Assembly: GCA_013368315.1 (NCBI GenBank)
Contig: JAACJM010000363.1
Span: 1 to 64,000, forward strand
Source: Tetrapyrgos nigripes
Lineage: Eukaryota > Basidiomycota > Agaricomycetes > Agaricales > Campanellaceae
DNA length: 64,000 nucleotides
Direction: 5' to 3'
Shown here: positions 43,826 through 54,068 of the stretch, piece by piece
How positions within the stretch are numbered: the stretch's first letter is position 1
Layout: each line of letters begins with the position of its first letter
Translations under genes and position numbers: made by a program
The notes under the pieces: generated by a model
The model's input: only the letters and a program-made list of their open reading frames with translations
What the model was told of the DNA's origin: nothing
The model's database searches: none

Positions 43826-46766
43826 TCAAGCGGATATCCCAAGTATTCGGGAGAAACGCTTGATCTTATCAGCAGAGAGAGCCTTCGTAAGTATATCCGC
43901 AAGTTGATCATTAGTTGACACATGTTTAACTCGTATGTATCGTTGATGTATTCGATCAGTAAGGAAGTTTTTACGGATATTGAAATGCTTAGTTCTCTGA
44001 GTATGTTGTTCTTCAGGAGCACATATAATTGCCAAAGTAGATGCACTATCTGAGTTGATAAGTACTGGCTCCTGTTCAGCATTTAGAATTTCTTCTATAA
44101 AGCCTTTCAAATAAATAGCTTCTTGTGAGGCATGTGAGAGTGCGCATAGTTCAGCCTCAGTAACTGATAAAGTTACCAGTGTGCCTCGCTTACTTGACCA
44201 AGAAATAAGCAATTCAGCAAATTTGAATGCATAGCCCATGATTGGTTTATTGCCATACATAGACATACCATCAGAGTTGGCAAATCCATAAGTAGAAGTA
44301 ATAGTAGGGCTCCCTAGGTTGAGCCAGTAATCGCAAGTTCCTTTTAGATAAAGATAGCATTGTTTAGCTGCAGCGTAATGCTCTTCACCTGGATCATTAA
44401 GATATCTTGCTAGTTGACCAGTGCAGTATGCAATGTCTGGCCTAGTACAGTCAGCGACATATCGTAAACCACCGACTAGTGACATAAAAAATTTGATAGC
44501 AGCGGTGTCCCGTTGCGGTTCACTCCCAGGTCTAAGGCTAAGATTTTGCCCAGGTAGCATAGGTGTACGGCGTGCATGTAATTGGTCAAAATTGTATCGT
44601 TTGAGAATGTTCTCAATGTAATGTTTCTGATGGAGTTTAATAGTACGGTTATTCCTATCTCGTTGAATTTCCATACCGAGAATCCAGTGGATTTCTCCAC
44701 TGTCAGTGACTTGGACGTGTCCACTAAGTGCAGTAACGAAAGCTTGTGCAGTAGCTTTGTTGATAGTACACAAAGTAATGTCATCGACGTGACAAGATAG
44801 TATTAAAATAAGTTTATTCTCATGATATCAGTAGAATACCGCATTATCGTAAGTAGACTTCTTAAGTCCTAGTAACTTTATGAGAATATTGCATAATTTT
44901 TCGTACCATCGACGACTGGCTTGCTTAAGCCCATATAGAGTCTTTCTGAGTTTAAGTACGTAACCTTCAGGCAAGTTAGGTAGTAAATTACCTGGAGGTG
45001 GACAAAGGTATAACGTTTCCGTAAAGATAGGCAGATTTAATATCAATCTGAGTAGTTTCATAGTCTAATGAAGCTGCAAGAGCAAGTATAAAACGTGTAC
45101 TGCTCATGCGTGCTACAGGGGCAAAGATATCATTTGCGTAGTAATCAATGCCTTCTTGTTGACTAAAGCCTTGTGCTACTAGTCTATATTTCAATTTGGT
45201 CTGTTTACCAAGTTCGTATTTAGTTTTGTAGACAAATCTGGAACCAATGATATTTGCATCAGCAGGAGGTTTGACGTACTCCCAGGTTCCTAGACTTTCT
45301 AGAGATTCTATCTCGGCTTTCATGGAATCAAACCATGCATCACGTTGTGGATGATTGAGTACATCCTTGAATGAAATTGGATTGCCAATGTTATCAGCAT
45401 AGTAAACATTGAATTCTGTTAAGAAGAAAGCAATGTTTGGTTCAACTTCATCGTAGAGTAAACCTCTGGCTTCTCAGATCCTTGTTGATCGTCTTGGGCC
45501 ATCAGGTTGTATAGTTTCGTCTTCATCGACATCCATTGGTTCAGGCTCGTGTTCCTGAGGAATTGGAGTTTCATTTGTATTTTCTTCTGTAGTTTCTAAT
45601 GGTTCTTGATTTTTGTTTTGTAACTCCCCTTCAACTTGCGATTTCGACGTTAAGAATTGCAAGTTGCGTTCTACATTCACTTTAGTACCAAAGTATACAT
45701 AATGGCCTTTTGAATGATCATCAAAGCCTAACCAAACTCCACGTTTTCCTTTAGGAGTTAGTTTACTAGTTCTTGCTTCGTCGTATACAATGCAAGGTGT
45801 ACCAAAGCTATGTAGATTGTCTAAGTTTTCATTGACACCGTAACGTTTAAAATAGGGAGTTTGCATTTTTAATGCAGTTTTCGGAGATCTATTAAGTATG
45901 TACATAGTATAAAGTCCTGCGTGCCACCATAAACAATTAGGTAGTCTTCCAGTATGCAGATTAACACGAATACCATTCATAACATGCTGATGTACATTTT
46001 CAGCAACTCCGTTTTGCTGAGGCGTGTCATGAACTGTATAACATGGAATTGTACCTTGTGCTTTCAGGTAGTTTCTGAATGCACCCGAAGTAAATACAGC
46101 ATCGTTGTCTGATTGTAGTATTTTAACTTTGATACCATATTGTGTAAATAGCTCAGTAGTAAATGTAACCCATTGCGTAGAGGCTTTGTCTTTTGTTTTG
46201 AGTGGAGATAATATTAACCAACGTGTACAGTCATCAACGATGGTTAACCAGTATTTGTAGCCTTCAATAGAGGCAGTTCGTAATGGACCAAATATATCAA
46301 TGTGAAAATGGTCTCCGAAGTTTTCTGCTAATTCCGAAGTACGTTGTTTCGGAACAGAAAGTCTATGTATATTATTGATGATGCAGTCTTCACATTGAGT
46401 TTCTGTCCAATCATCAATAATGATCGTAATAATAGATTTATCTGTTTTTAGTAATGTTTTTAGATTTGTATAACTCATATGAATTTGTTTGTGAAGTTTG
46501 TATAAACTTAAACTAGCAACGTTATCACTCAATTTTTTAGTTGTGATAGAGTAAAGTTTGGCGTTCTCGTGTATAGCGCCAACGAAATTGTCCTTGTCAT
46601 TGCGTATTGTACATAAATGATCATGAAAAGTAAAAGTATGGTCCACTTTTTGTGAAATACTGATTAAAGTAAATGGAAGCTTTGAGTTGTAGTATACATT
46701 TTTAAGAGTGATCGATGAAGACTCACTATTGTCCTTCCTAACTTCTACCCGCATATCACCTGCTAA
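43826..46766 (-). pseudogene. Copia pol: integrase, RT, RNase H
   Basis: Integrase: TQCEDCIINN zinc end, core HIDIFGPLR, LQSDNDAVF, QQNGVAENVHQ. RT: YKTKYELGKQTKLKYRLVAQG, QIDIKSAYLYG, GLKQASRRWYEKLC, catalytic SCHVDDITL. RNase H: RYVADCTRPDIAY, YGFANSDG, LVTLSVTEAELCAL, ADILTKAL at the end. Broken by TGA at 45474-45476 and 44828-44830, both where Arg fits, and by a frameshift near 45010-45060. Confidence 0.88.
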
Positions 46767-48095
46767 TCAAAGTTCTAGATGCTCTGAATTGGCAACAGTT
46801 AAAGTTATAGCAGGCGTAGTATGAACATTGAAAAGTAAGTTAAGATATGGTGTACAGTGTATAGTAGCACCAGAATCAATTATATGTGTATGATCTTGGT
46901 CAGAGATCGCAGTAAAAGCAGGTAGGGAAATATGATGACTCACTGGAGTCTCAGAGTCTTCCATCTCGACGTTGCCTGAAGAAATCGACTGTACCCAGTC
47001 CAATTGCAAAGTTGACGTAGTCACGACTTGAGAAGAAGAAGACGCAGGCATGGAGACGGCAACTGATGCATTCTCCTTGGCCTTGCCTTTGTTGGATTGT
47101 TTTGTAATCCCTTTCTTCTTCATAGCCTCTTTGGACTTTTCAGTCCACGGTTCTGGGCATGTCTGGGTCGTATGACCCATCTTGTTGCAATTGAAGCATT
47201 TCCGATCTTTCTTGCCATCAGAAGGCTTCTGGTACAGCGCTGCAGCGTTAGCGCGTTCCCCTTTTGACTTGTCTGATTGTTGAGCACTGCCTTGACTAGT
47301 GCTGCCAGACTTCTTGTCGGACTTCTTACCTGATGACGAAGGATACATTCGAGCATTGCTCAAACGATAGTTGGTGAATTCCTTCTTTAGTCGCGCAATG
47401 AGGTCGACAGCTGTGTATACAGGTTTCTCCCCTTCTGGTGCAGTAGTGGCATCCCATGTAGTGGCAGCCGCATCCACAGTTGCTTCGTAAGAACTGCGAA
47501 CAAAGTGATAGTGCAGGGGAATAATCCCCACCAGGGCTGAGTAAAAGACTTGATCTGAGACATCTATGCCTCTTTTCTTGATAGAAGCCCACAGATCCTG
47601 AGCTTCGTCGAGGAGCTTATCAAACTCCCAGACTGGTTTACGTAAGTTGAAGAGTTTCCACAGCTCGTTAGGCTCTTGAACTGTGGATGAAGGATCGAAA
47701 CGTTGCTTGAGCTTCTCGATAAGCTCTATCACATCCGACTCTTCAATGTAGTGGATCATAATTTTATCATCTATCTTGCCTGTAATAGCGTTAAAACAGG
47801 CTAGTTTGACAGTGTTACCAGGATGTAGCCTGGAGCTTTTGAAGTGTTGGTGACGAATCACCTGTAAAGCATTATTAGCGCGAAAGTACCACATCTTCCA
47901 ATTCTCACTGCCAGTAAGAACTGACAAGGAATCAAAAGCTTTGTTGATGTCGCTGAGCAGCATCACGTAATTGGGGTTTGTATTTTTGGGCATAGATAAT
48001 GCGACCGACGAAGTAGGGGAAAATGGAGGAGATGATGATGGAGGAGGGACGTTACCCCAGACATTGGCACTAGTATTTTCGCCAGCATCAGACAT
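46767..48095 (-). pseudogene. Copia gag and protease start
   Basis: ATG at 48095. Gag of the UBN2 type (WKMWYFRANNALQVI, ELIEKLKQRFDPSS), zinc knuckle CFNCNKMGHTTQTC, then protease HIIDSGATIHCTP. The frame ends at TGA 46767-46769, after which it continues directly into integrase, so the stop most likely replaces Arg. Confidence 0.87.
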
Positions 48096-48359
48096 AATGG
48101 GAGTGAGTGTGAATGGAAGGGGGTTTTGGATGAGAGGATCAAGTGGTTGTGCCTGAGAAGTAGATGATACAGGCGGAGTAGGAGTTTGGGTACTAGAGTG
48201 ACGACTGGTAGTAGGAAGTGGAATATCTGGGGCTGGTCCTTGAGATCGAGTTTGTCAACTAGTCATATACTAGTCCAAGAACAGAGTACAAGTAAAGAGT
48301 AAAGCAGAGTAGAGCAAGTGTTTATCGAAGTTATAGCAAGCTAGTCAAGGCCCATAACC

Positions 48360-48595
48360 TGTTGAACTTAGGTTATCTTAGTGAGTAATCTTAGCGAGAG
48401 TCACAAAGTGGGGGGGTAAGAGTGTGCGAACGTATCTCACTTGACTCTCAAGTATATATCATTAATCAAAGTAGTATAATAATATAAATAGTCTAAGTAT
48501 ATCTGTGTGATCATTTGACTGTAAGTCCACAGTACCTGAGTGATGCCGTATGCATTGTAACTTAGTAACATGATCGTAATCGCTTAATTCCAACA
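48360..48595 (-). repeat. Copia 5' LTR
   Basis: 236 bp, TGTTGAAC...TTCCAACA on the plus strand; the less mutated of the two LTRs. Confidence 0.9.
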
Positions 48596-48600
48596 GTAAT

Positions 48601-49207
48601 GACAATCCCAACAGATGGCACACCTTTCTTTATTCCGTCTTTCCAAAGGAATAATTTCGCTTTACTAGTTCTACTTCCATAGTTGAGTCTTGCAGCAAAG
48701 TGATGGAGGAACAACTGTCCAAGAATAATGTCTTGCTAATATAGATCATTGTTAGCAACAAAGATGTGGTGGGGAAACTCGTGTTTTCTGATCATTAAGG
48801 GCACATCAGTCACTACCCCTTTTAGGGGTTCAGCGTTTCCATGTACTCCTCGTAACAACCATCACATTCCCTCATAATCAACTGGAAGACCCAGCATCTC
48901 TGGTATCTCTCGGCTCATGAGATTGAGTTCTGAACCTGAATCTATCATAGCTGTGAATGTCTTTCCTCCCATCATTACTTCCATCTTCCCCGTACCATAA
49001 AACTTCTCATTATCCATTACCACTGCATTTGCATAATGAAGAAGGAAGTCCTCGAGTTGCTCGGGGTTTCTGATATGAAGCATTGAAGAAGGAGGAGGAG
49101 GAGCGAAAGAAGAAGATTGATTAATTGAATACTCAGCTTCTTTTGTCCCATACTCCCATTTAGTCCTAGTGTTTTCAGTGAAGATCTTCTGTAGGGCCAG
49201 ACTAGCA
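48601..49207 (-). pseudogene. G4 aspartic protease
   Basis: FTAMIDSGSELNLMSREIPEML is a retropepsin active site, followed by WLLRGVHGNAEPLKG and QDIILGQLFLHHFAARLNYG. In-frame TGA at 48862-48864 and another TAG-type break near 48735. It is cut at both ends by the copia element and a solo LTR. Confidence 0.8.
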
Positions 49208-49212
49208 CCTAT

Positions 49213-49729
49213 TGTCAAGGTTGGCGATACACTCAATAACCACCCAAGTCACGCAGTACGAGAAAAACCAGTTACAAGAGAGTAGATTGATCAAGAGAGA
49301 AAAAGAAGTAAAGAGATAGAGAGAAAGTAAGCTGACTAGGCTCTACACTGCGTAGTACAAGTACGGAGCGGAGATGAAGTGAACGAACTAAGGGATAGGT
49401 TACAAGGATCACCGGTATATAAGTAAAATATGAACAGATGGGAAAGAGTAAGTAATAATAGACGGTATCATGTGGAAATGTCAAGGGCGAGAGAATAATA
49501 AGTCAAAAATGGATAGATGAAAGTACTGGATCATGCGGAGTGATTGACAGTGAGAATGTCCATGGAGATAGGAATCGGAGGAGATAAGAATGTGAGTCAT
49601 AGATCTCGAGAGATGGTAACTATAGACGATGATGAGAAATGGTTGATGTTTATGGGGTTAGAGTGGGAAGTAGATAGTAAAGGGAAAAGAATAGAAAGGA
49701 AATGAATAGGCGGGGAGCGATTCATGACA
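49213..49729 (-). repeat. Solo LTR of the G1 family in G4 gag
   Basis: 517 bp, TGTCAAGG...TTCATGACA on the plus strand, with target duplication CCTAT at 49208-49212 and 49730-49734. Same orientation as G1 and clearly more diverged from its LTRs than those are from each other. Confidence 0.93.
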
Positions 49730-49734
49730 CCTAT

Positions 49735-51656
49735 GATTTGTCCAATAGGTAAGGACACCTCTTGTGACATTATATACTCGTAAATCTTCTGTAAGTCAGC
49801 TTTTTCAGATAGAGTTGAAGTATAATGATACCCAGCGCCTTTTTGCAAAGTCGAAGGTGCATCTTTCTTTTCCTTTGTTCTTCAAGTCTCGTTGACCTGC
49901 TGGGCGGTTTATAGGGTTTGAGGGTGGTGGTAGTCCACGCTTCACTTGGGAGGCTCTTGAGGAGGTTGACGAGTCAGTTGAGTCTGTATGTTTAGATTAT
50001 GATGTTGCTGCTGAACAGGTGGTGGTTGAGTGTTTGCCAGTGGAGCTTGAGTAGCTTTTGGAGTTTGCAATGATTGTGGTTGAAGCGTAGAGTTGGGCTG
50101 TGAGTTGTCTGGCCTATGAGCTGGATTGTACCTGTTGTTAGTCTTTTGAGACCTCATAGTCGGGTTGGAATATACAGAGTTGTCATTGTGTTCTTGGGCA
50201 GCATAATATGATTCATATGGATCTTCAAATGATCTGACGGTGAAAGCGTTAGACAACACATCATCACGACCATACACCAAACCCATGTTATGACCCGATC
50301 AGACAGTTGACATGTGAGGTGGCACATCTCTCGTTGTATTTGAGTTGCTCGTCAGTTGAGAACCCTGAGAAATGTTAGTAAGAGAGCGGAGGTAATGAGC
50401 CACACCTCCATCAAATCCAAATGGTACTCAGGGCAGGTTTTGTCCATCCAGAAGGAGATACCGATTAGTATTTGGTTCCTGGACAATCAGGTTTTCTCGT
50501 AGAAGTCCCACTGTTTCAGGGCAGAACCTTGGGTGCATCTGATGAGAATTTACCTGTCCACACATAAAGCAGCGTTTGTTAGTAGAATCAGATGAAGGGT
50601 TACACATCTGTATGGTAGGGCCCATAAACCTATTCATGAACATAGTGAGGTTGAGGCTCATGTCATGAAACTGCTTGGCGAGGTTGTCGACTTGAGTAGC
50701 GTTACCTCGAACTGGAATGGCTTGGCGTTGAGGTTGTTGTTGGTTTGTGGCTGAAGAATTAGCAGGAGATGATAAGGAGGAAGACTTATCATTGGGATCC
50801 ACTCTGTTACCATCAGAATCCAGCCAAACCTGGTTCTTGAATTATTGGCTAGATAAGGCCCATGGAGTCGCATAAAGGTTGTTAGTTCCGAAGCGGGTTT
50901 TCAATACTTTCATTGAGTCAATAATCATGAGCACTGTCTCTGGAGTACACTTATCCTCCAGTAAAGCTTCAATGAACCAGGCCTTGACAGACTTCGGAAG
51001 ACCGGTGACAAAGTAGTAGTTGCATGTCTGTTTTATGATAACATTATCTACAGCAAGACTGTTAGTGAACTTTTGAAAAGCAATCCGATACTTATCAATG
51101 TCTTTTGAAGATTCGATTACCCCATTTTCATAGTGATACTGACAGAAGTACAGAAGATCTTGGAGTCATACTCTGAGTATATAGAAAGTAGGGTCTTTTT
51201 AGCTGAATCCCAGTTGTAGTCGGCATTGCCTTTGATGAAGGTGTCTTCATAGCAGATGGTGTCCTTGACTTCCACAGTAGAATATTGTAGTACATAAGGG
51301 ATAAGCTCGTTTAAGTCAGCAATCCCAGCATTTCTAGCAAGTTGTTTGACATGGTCAATGAAAGTAGAGACTTCCATTCCATCAAATGATGGAGCATCAG
51401 TACTACCAGGTAGGGGCATGGGAATGAGGACGAAAGAAGGCATAGCAGATGCAGACATCGCAGAACTAGGATCTATAGAGGTGGCTGAGTTTGAGTTGAT
51501 AATGCCAGCTGTAGCACGGTGAGTTCTGTGACTCATAGACAGAGGAATGAAGGATTGGGGAATAGAAGTTGAAGATTGAGGGGTGTTATCAGTATTGGGT
51601 GAGGTTACGGGGTTGTTGTTTTGATTGTTGATATCTTCGGGGTTGGAATCTTCCAT
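49735..51656 (-). pseudogene. G4 gag
   Basis: ATG at 51656. Ser/Thr/Asn-rich start, then a capsid-like region (DHVKQLARNAGIADLNELIPY, SAKKTLLSIYSEYDSK) and a CCHC-like motif CFMCGQVNSHQMHPRFC. The later part is Gln/Pro-rich. Interrupted by several stops: TGA at 50428-50430 and 50304-50306 with Arg expected, and some TAA. Confidence 0.75.
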
Positions 51657-51764
51657 TCAAGATGGAGGATAACAATAAGCAAAGAGGATATGAGGCAATG
51701 AGAGAATAACAAAGCTGAGTTATACAGAAAACTGAAGGAAAATCTCCCTGTGGTGGTCACCAAT

Positions 51765-52639
51765 TATAGGGGAGTTGCCTGTCCAAGCAAGGACGGAAGG
51801 TTAAGCAGTTGATACTCGACAGACAGAGTAGGAGGGAAAGGGAAGAAGAGTCAGGTGATAGACACATCGAAAATACGATCAGCAGGAATTTTGCACATAG
51901 AAGAAAGAATCAAAGATAAGGCTTGTGTTGCTCGATAGGACAGCTCAAGGTGGGCTCGAAAGATTCAAGTGAAGATTTAGAAAGGCTCAGGCTTGCTCAG
52001 GAAAAAATTGGGCAGAAAGAAAGATAGAATTCAGGTAAACTACTATGTACTTATACCTTCCCCTATGTTTTCCGGTGCCTTCAAGAAGATAGTGAAATAA
52101 GACCATAAGGAGTAAAAGATTTTTAAGATTCCTAAAGGAATGTAAAAGAAGACACATATGTGAGGGTTTAGGGGAGAAGATCGGTAGTTATGAAGTTGGA
52201 TAGGGGTAGAAGTATGTAGATGTCATACTTAAAAGAGAAGGGAGTGAAAAGAAGGAAGGAAAGAAAGAGGAAGAAAAATATATATATATATGTGTCCATG
52301 TTTGTTGAGAACAAATCAGTACATCTAAACCTGTGCATCTCATCAAACTCATCGTCGGTAAACCATCAGGCTAGATACAACACACGAGAAGGGCAGCCCC
52401 AGACCCTCAGTGCTTGCTCAAGGCACTGGCACGAAGGATGGGACAGACAAGAAGCTGTCAGAGGTGGACAGACATCAGGATACTGGAAGGAGAAAGAAGG
52501 GATAAAATAGGAGAATCAGCGTAGTACAAATTAGGAATGGTTTATATGGTTAGAATGGGAAAGGGACACGTACAGCACTTTGCGTATGAAAATAGAAAAA
52601 AGATCAAAATCAATGGGAGGGGCACATGGCCCTACTACA
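51765..52639 (-). repeat. G4 5' LTR (875 bp)
   Basis: On the minus strand it is followed two bases later by TGGTGACCACCACAGGG, which begins TGG as a tRNA primer-binding site should. ATAG outside at 52640-52643 is the target duplication. Confidence 0.9.
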
Positions 52640-52643
52640 ATAG

Positions 52644-53880
52644 GTTGTGCAAAGGACCTTCAATCCTAGCATACTGCTCAATCAAATCCCAAAAATGACT
52701 GGTCAATCCAACAAAGGATGCCAGGTTCAAAGCATCCTCTGGGATGGGCCACTCCACAATAGCAGTAAGCTTAGTCAGATCTGGAGTGACACCTTCTTTT
52801 GACACCTTTGCCCCAGCAAAAATTTCCTCCTTTACGAAGAGCTTGCATTTACTCGCTGACAGCAATAGCTTCTTGTCCCTTACTGCTTGCAAGATCCTCT
52901 CTATTTTCCCCATCATTTCCTCAAACTTATGTGCACCTGACCCTCCATAATCCAGTCCCTAATCAACTTCCACAGCCTCGTTGCTGTCATATGTGCAAAG
53001 GTTGATGGTGCTCCTGTTAAGCCAAATGGCATGCACAGGTACCAAAAGTACCCCCGTCCCTCCACATAGAAAGCAGTGTATGGCCGTGACTCCTCTGCTA
53101 CCTTGACTGCATAGAATCCAGATGCAAAATCAAAGAAACACAACCACTCATACCCACTGAGTGCCTGTTGTTTCACACAGATGTCCCCTTGTGGCATTGG
53201 TGCTACCTCTGTGACCTTGTTCACTTCAGCAAAATTCTGGCAGACCCTCCATTTCTGGGTCATTGGGGCTGCCACCTTTTCACTCCTCAACTTCTCATTC
53301 TTCTCTGGCAACCCAGGGAAGAATGAATTCATACCAGCTGCAATGCACTGCTCATTGAGCTGGTACTTCAACTCCTCCAAGGTCAGACCACCACCCTCAT
53401 GAGCCTTCTTTGCCAGCGTTGTACGTGAAACACACTTGACATCTTTGGGTTTACACTGCTCAATGATGCCGGCCTCCAGCAGCTCATCAAGCTTATCATA
53501 CCAGTAATCCTGTTGTGGCAGTGTTAGACAAGGCTGCCCTTTTGGTGATATACCCATCTTTGCGTCCTTTGGTACGTTTAGTTTGTGGCACTGCTCTGAC
53601 CTCTCCCACAGATAATGCGAAGCAGTCAGCATATTTCTGGATTAGTGCCTCCACCTGGACCCATTGTTCTCCCATCAAATCTGGACCAATCTTGATGAGT
53701 CTCAAGATTTCCTGGACCCATTCTTCCCTGAAAGCACTGAACTTGCCGTCATTCCTGGTATATATGCCCTTTGGCCCAGACCCCAGCTGATGCTGTAATA
53801 CTTTTGTATAGTACCCCAATACCTTATCTGGTAGGCTTTTGTAAATGATGCGGACAATAGATATACTGGGCCAAATCCCT
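52644..53880 (-). pseudogene. G5 reverse transcriptase half
   Basis: QKYADCFALSVGEVRAVP, LTLPQQDYWYDKLDELLEAGIIE, LTLEELKYQLNEQCIAAGMNSF, FFDFASGFYAV, LCMPFGLTGAPSTF and KLLLSASKCKLF are RT landmarks of a Ty3-like element. Near 52960 a frameshift falls where the catalytic box should be: the remaining residues read LDYGG where relatives have VDDGG. It is cut on the left by G4 and on the right, at about 53870-53890, by the KDZ element. Confidence 0.83.
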
Positions 53881-53885
53881 CTGGG

Positions 53886-53920
53886 GGCTCGCCTAGCCTT
53901 CCTAATTAGGAAGGTGAGCC
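53886..53920. other. Stem-loop at the G5/KDZ junction
   Basis: GGCTC at 53886-53890 pairs with GAGCC at 53916-53920, around a perfect 18 bp palindrome CCTTCCTAATTAGGAAGG (53897-53914). It lies where G5 coding sequence gives way to the KDZ element and could be its terminal structure. Not a tRNA. Confidence 0.4.
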
Positions 53921-54068
53921 TGGAAGCCGTTGGAATGCTGTCGGTTAGGAAGCAGCTACTCGGCATCATGACTTCGGGTTGTAAATTACGGCCTTTGTAA
54001 AATATGGTCAGGGAGTGCGCTTTTGTAAAAGTCAATCACATACTTTACAAATCTAGAATATATACATC

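Larger units (their letters stand above)
43583..48595 (-). mobile_element. Ty1/copia element inserted in G4
   Basis: 5013 bp with 236 bp LTRs at both ends and target duplication GTAAT at 43578-43582 and 48596-48600. Minus-strand order gag-protease-integrase-RT-RNase H is typical of copia. After the 5' LTR the strand reads GGTTATGGGCC, a probable primer-binding site. The two LTRs differ at about nine positions, all transitions; the 3' LTR even starts TATTAAAC instead of TGTTGAAC. Confidence 0.93.
24380..52639 (-). mobile_element. G4 Ty3-like LTR element, split by later insertions
   Basis: Its two LTRs (24380-25268 and 51765-52639) face the same way and are flanked by ATAG at 24376-24379 and 52640-52643, a 4 bp target duplication; outside them the G5 polymerase reads on. 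Minus-strand order: 5' LTR, gag (51656-49735), protease (to 48601), region before RT (43577-43029), then RNase H/integrase (29950-27895), an unknown ORF (27724-25304), 3' LTR. It was later hit by the copia element, by G2 and by two solo LTRs. The RT domain itself is missing, apparently lost together with the 3' part of G2. Confidence 0.87.

Noticed and set aside
31660..46769. TGA as a reassigned sense codon
   Set aside because: The expected residue is mostly Arg rather than Trp, the STAND gene and other frames end normally in TGA or other stops, and CpG C-to-T change explains the pattern more simply.
25890..49729. The G1-family LTRs at 25890 and 49213 as the two ends of one large element
   Set aside because: They point in opposite directions and each has its own 5 bp duplication (CCCAC and CCTAT), so each is a solo LTR.
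53797..53845. ACTTTTGTATAGT and CTTTTGTAAATGA as further KDZ motif copies
   Set aside because: Both fall within G5 RT coding sequence (IIYKSLPDKVLGYYTK) and are best read as chance similarity, although they lie close to the KDZ edge.
53886..53920. Stem-loop as a tRNA or snRNA
   Set aside because: Only one hairpin; no cloverleaf, B-box or Sm-like features.
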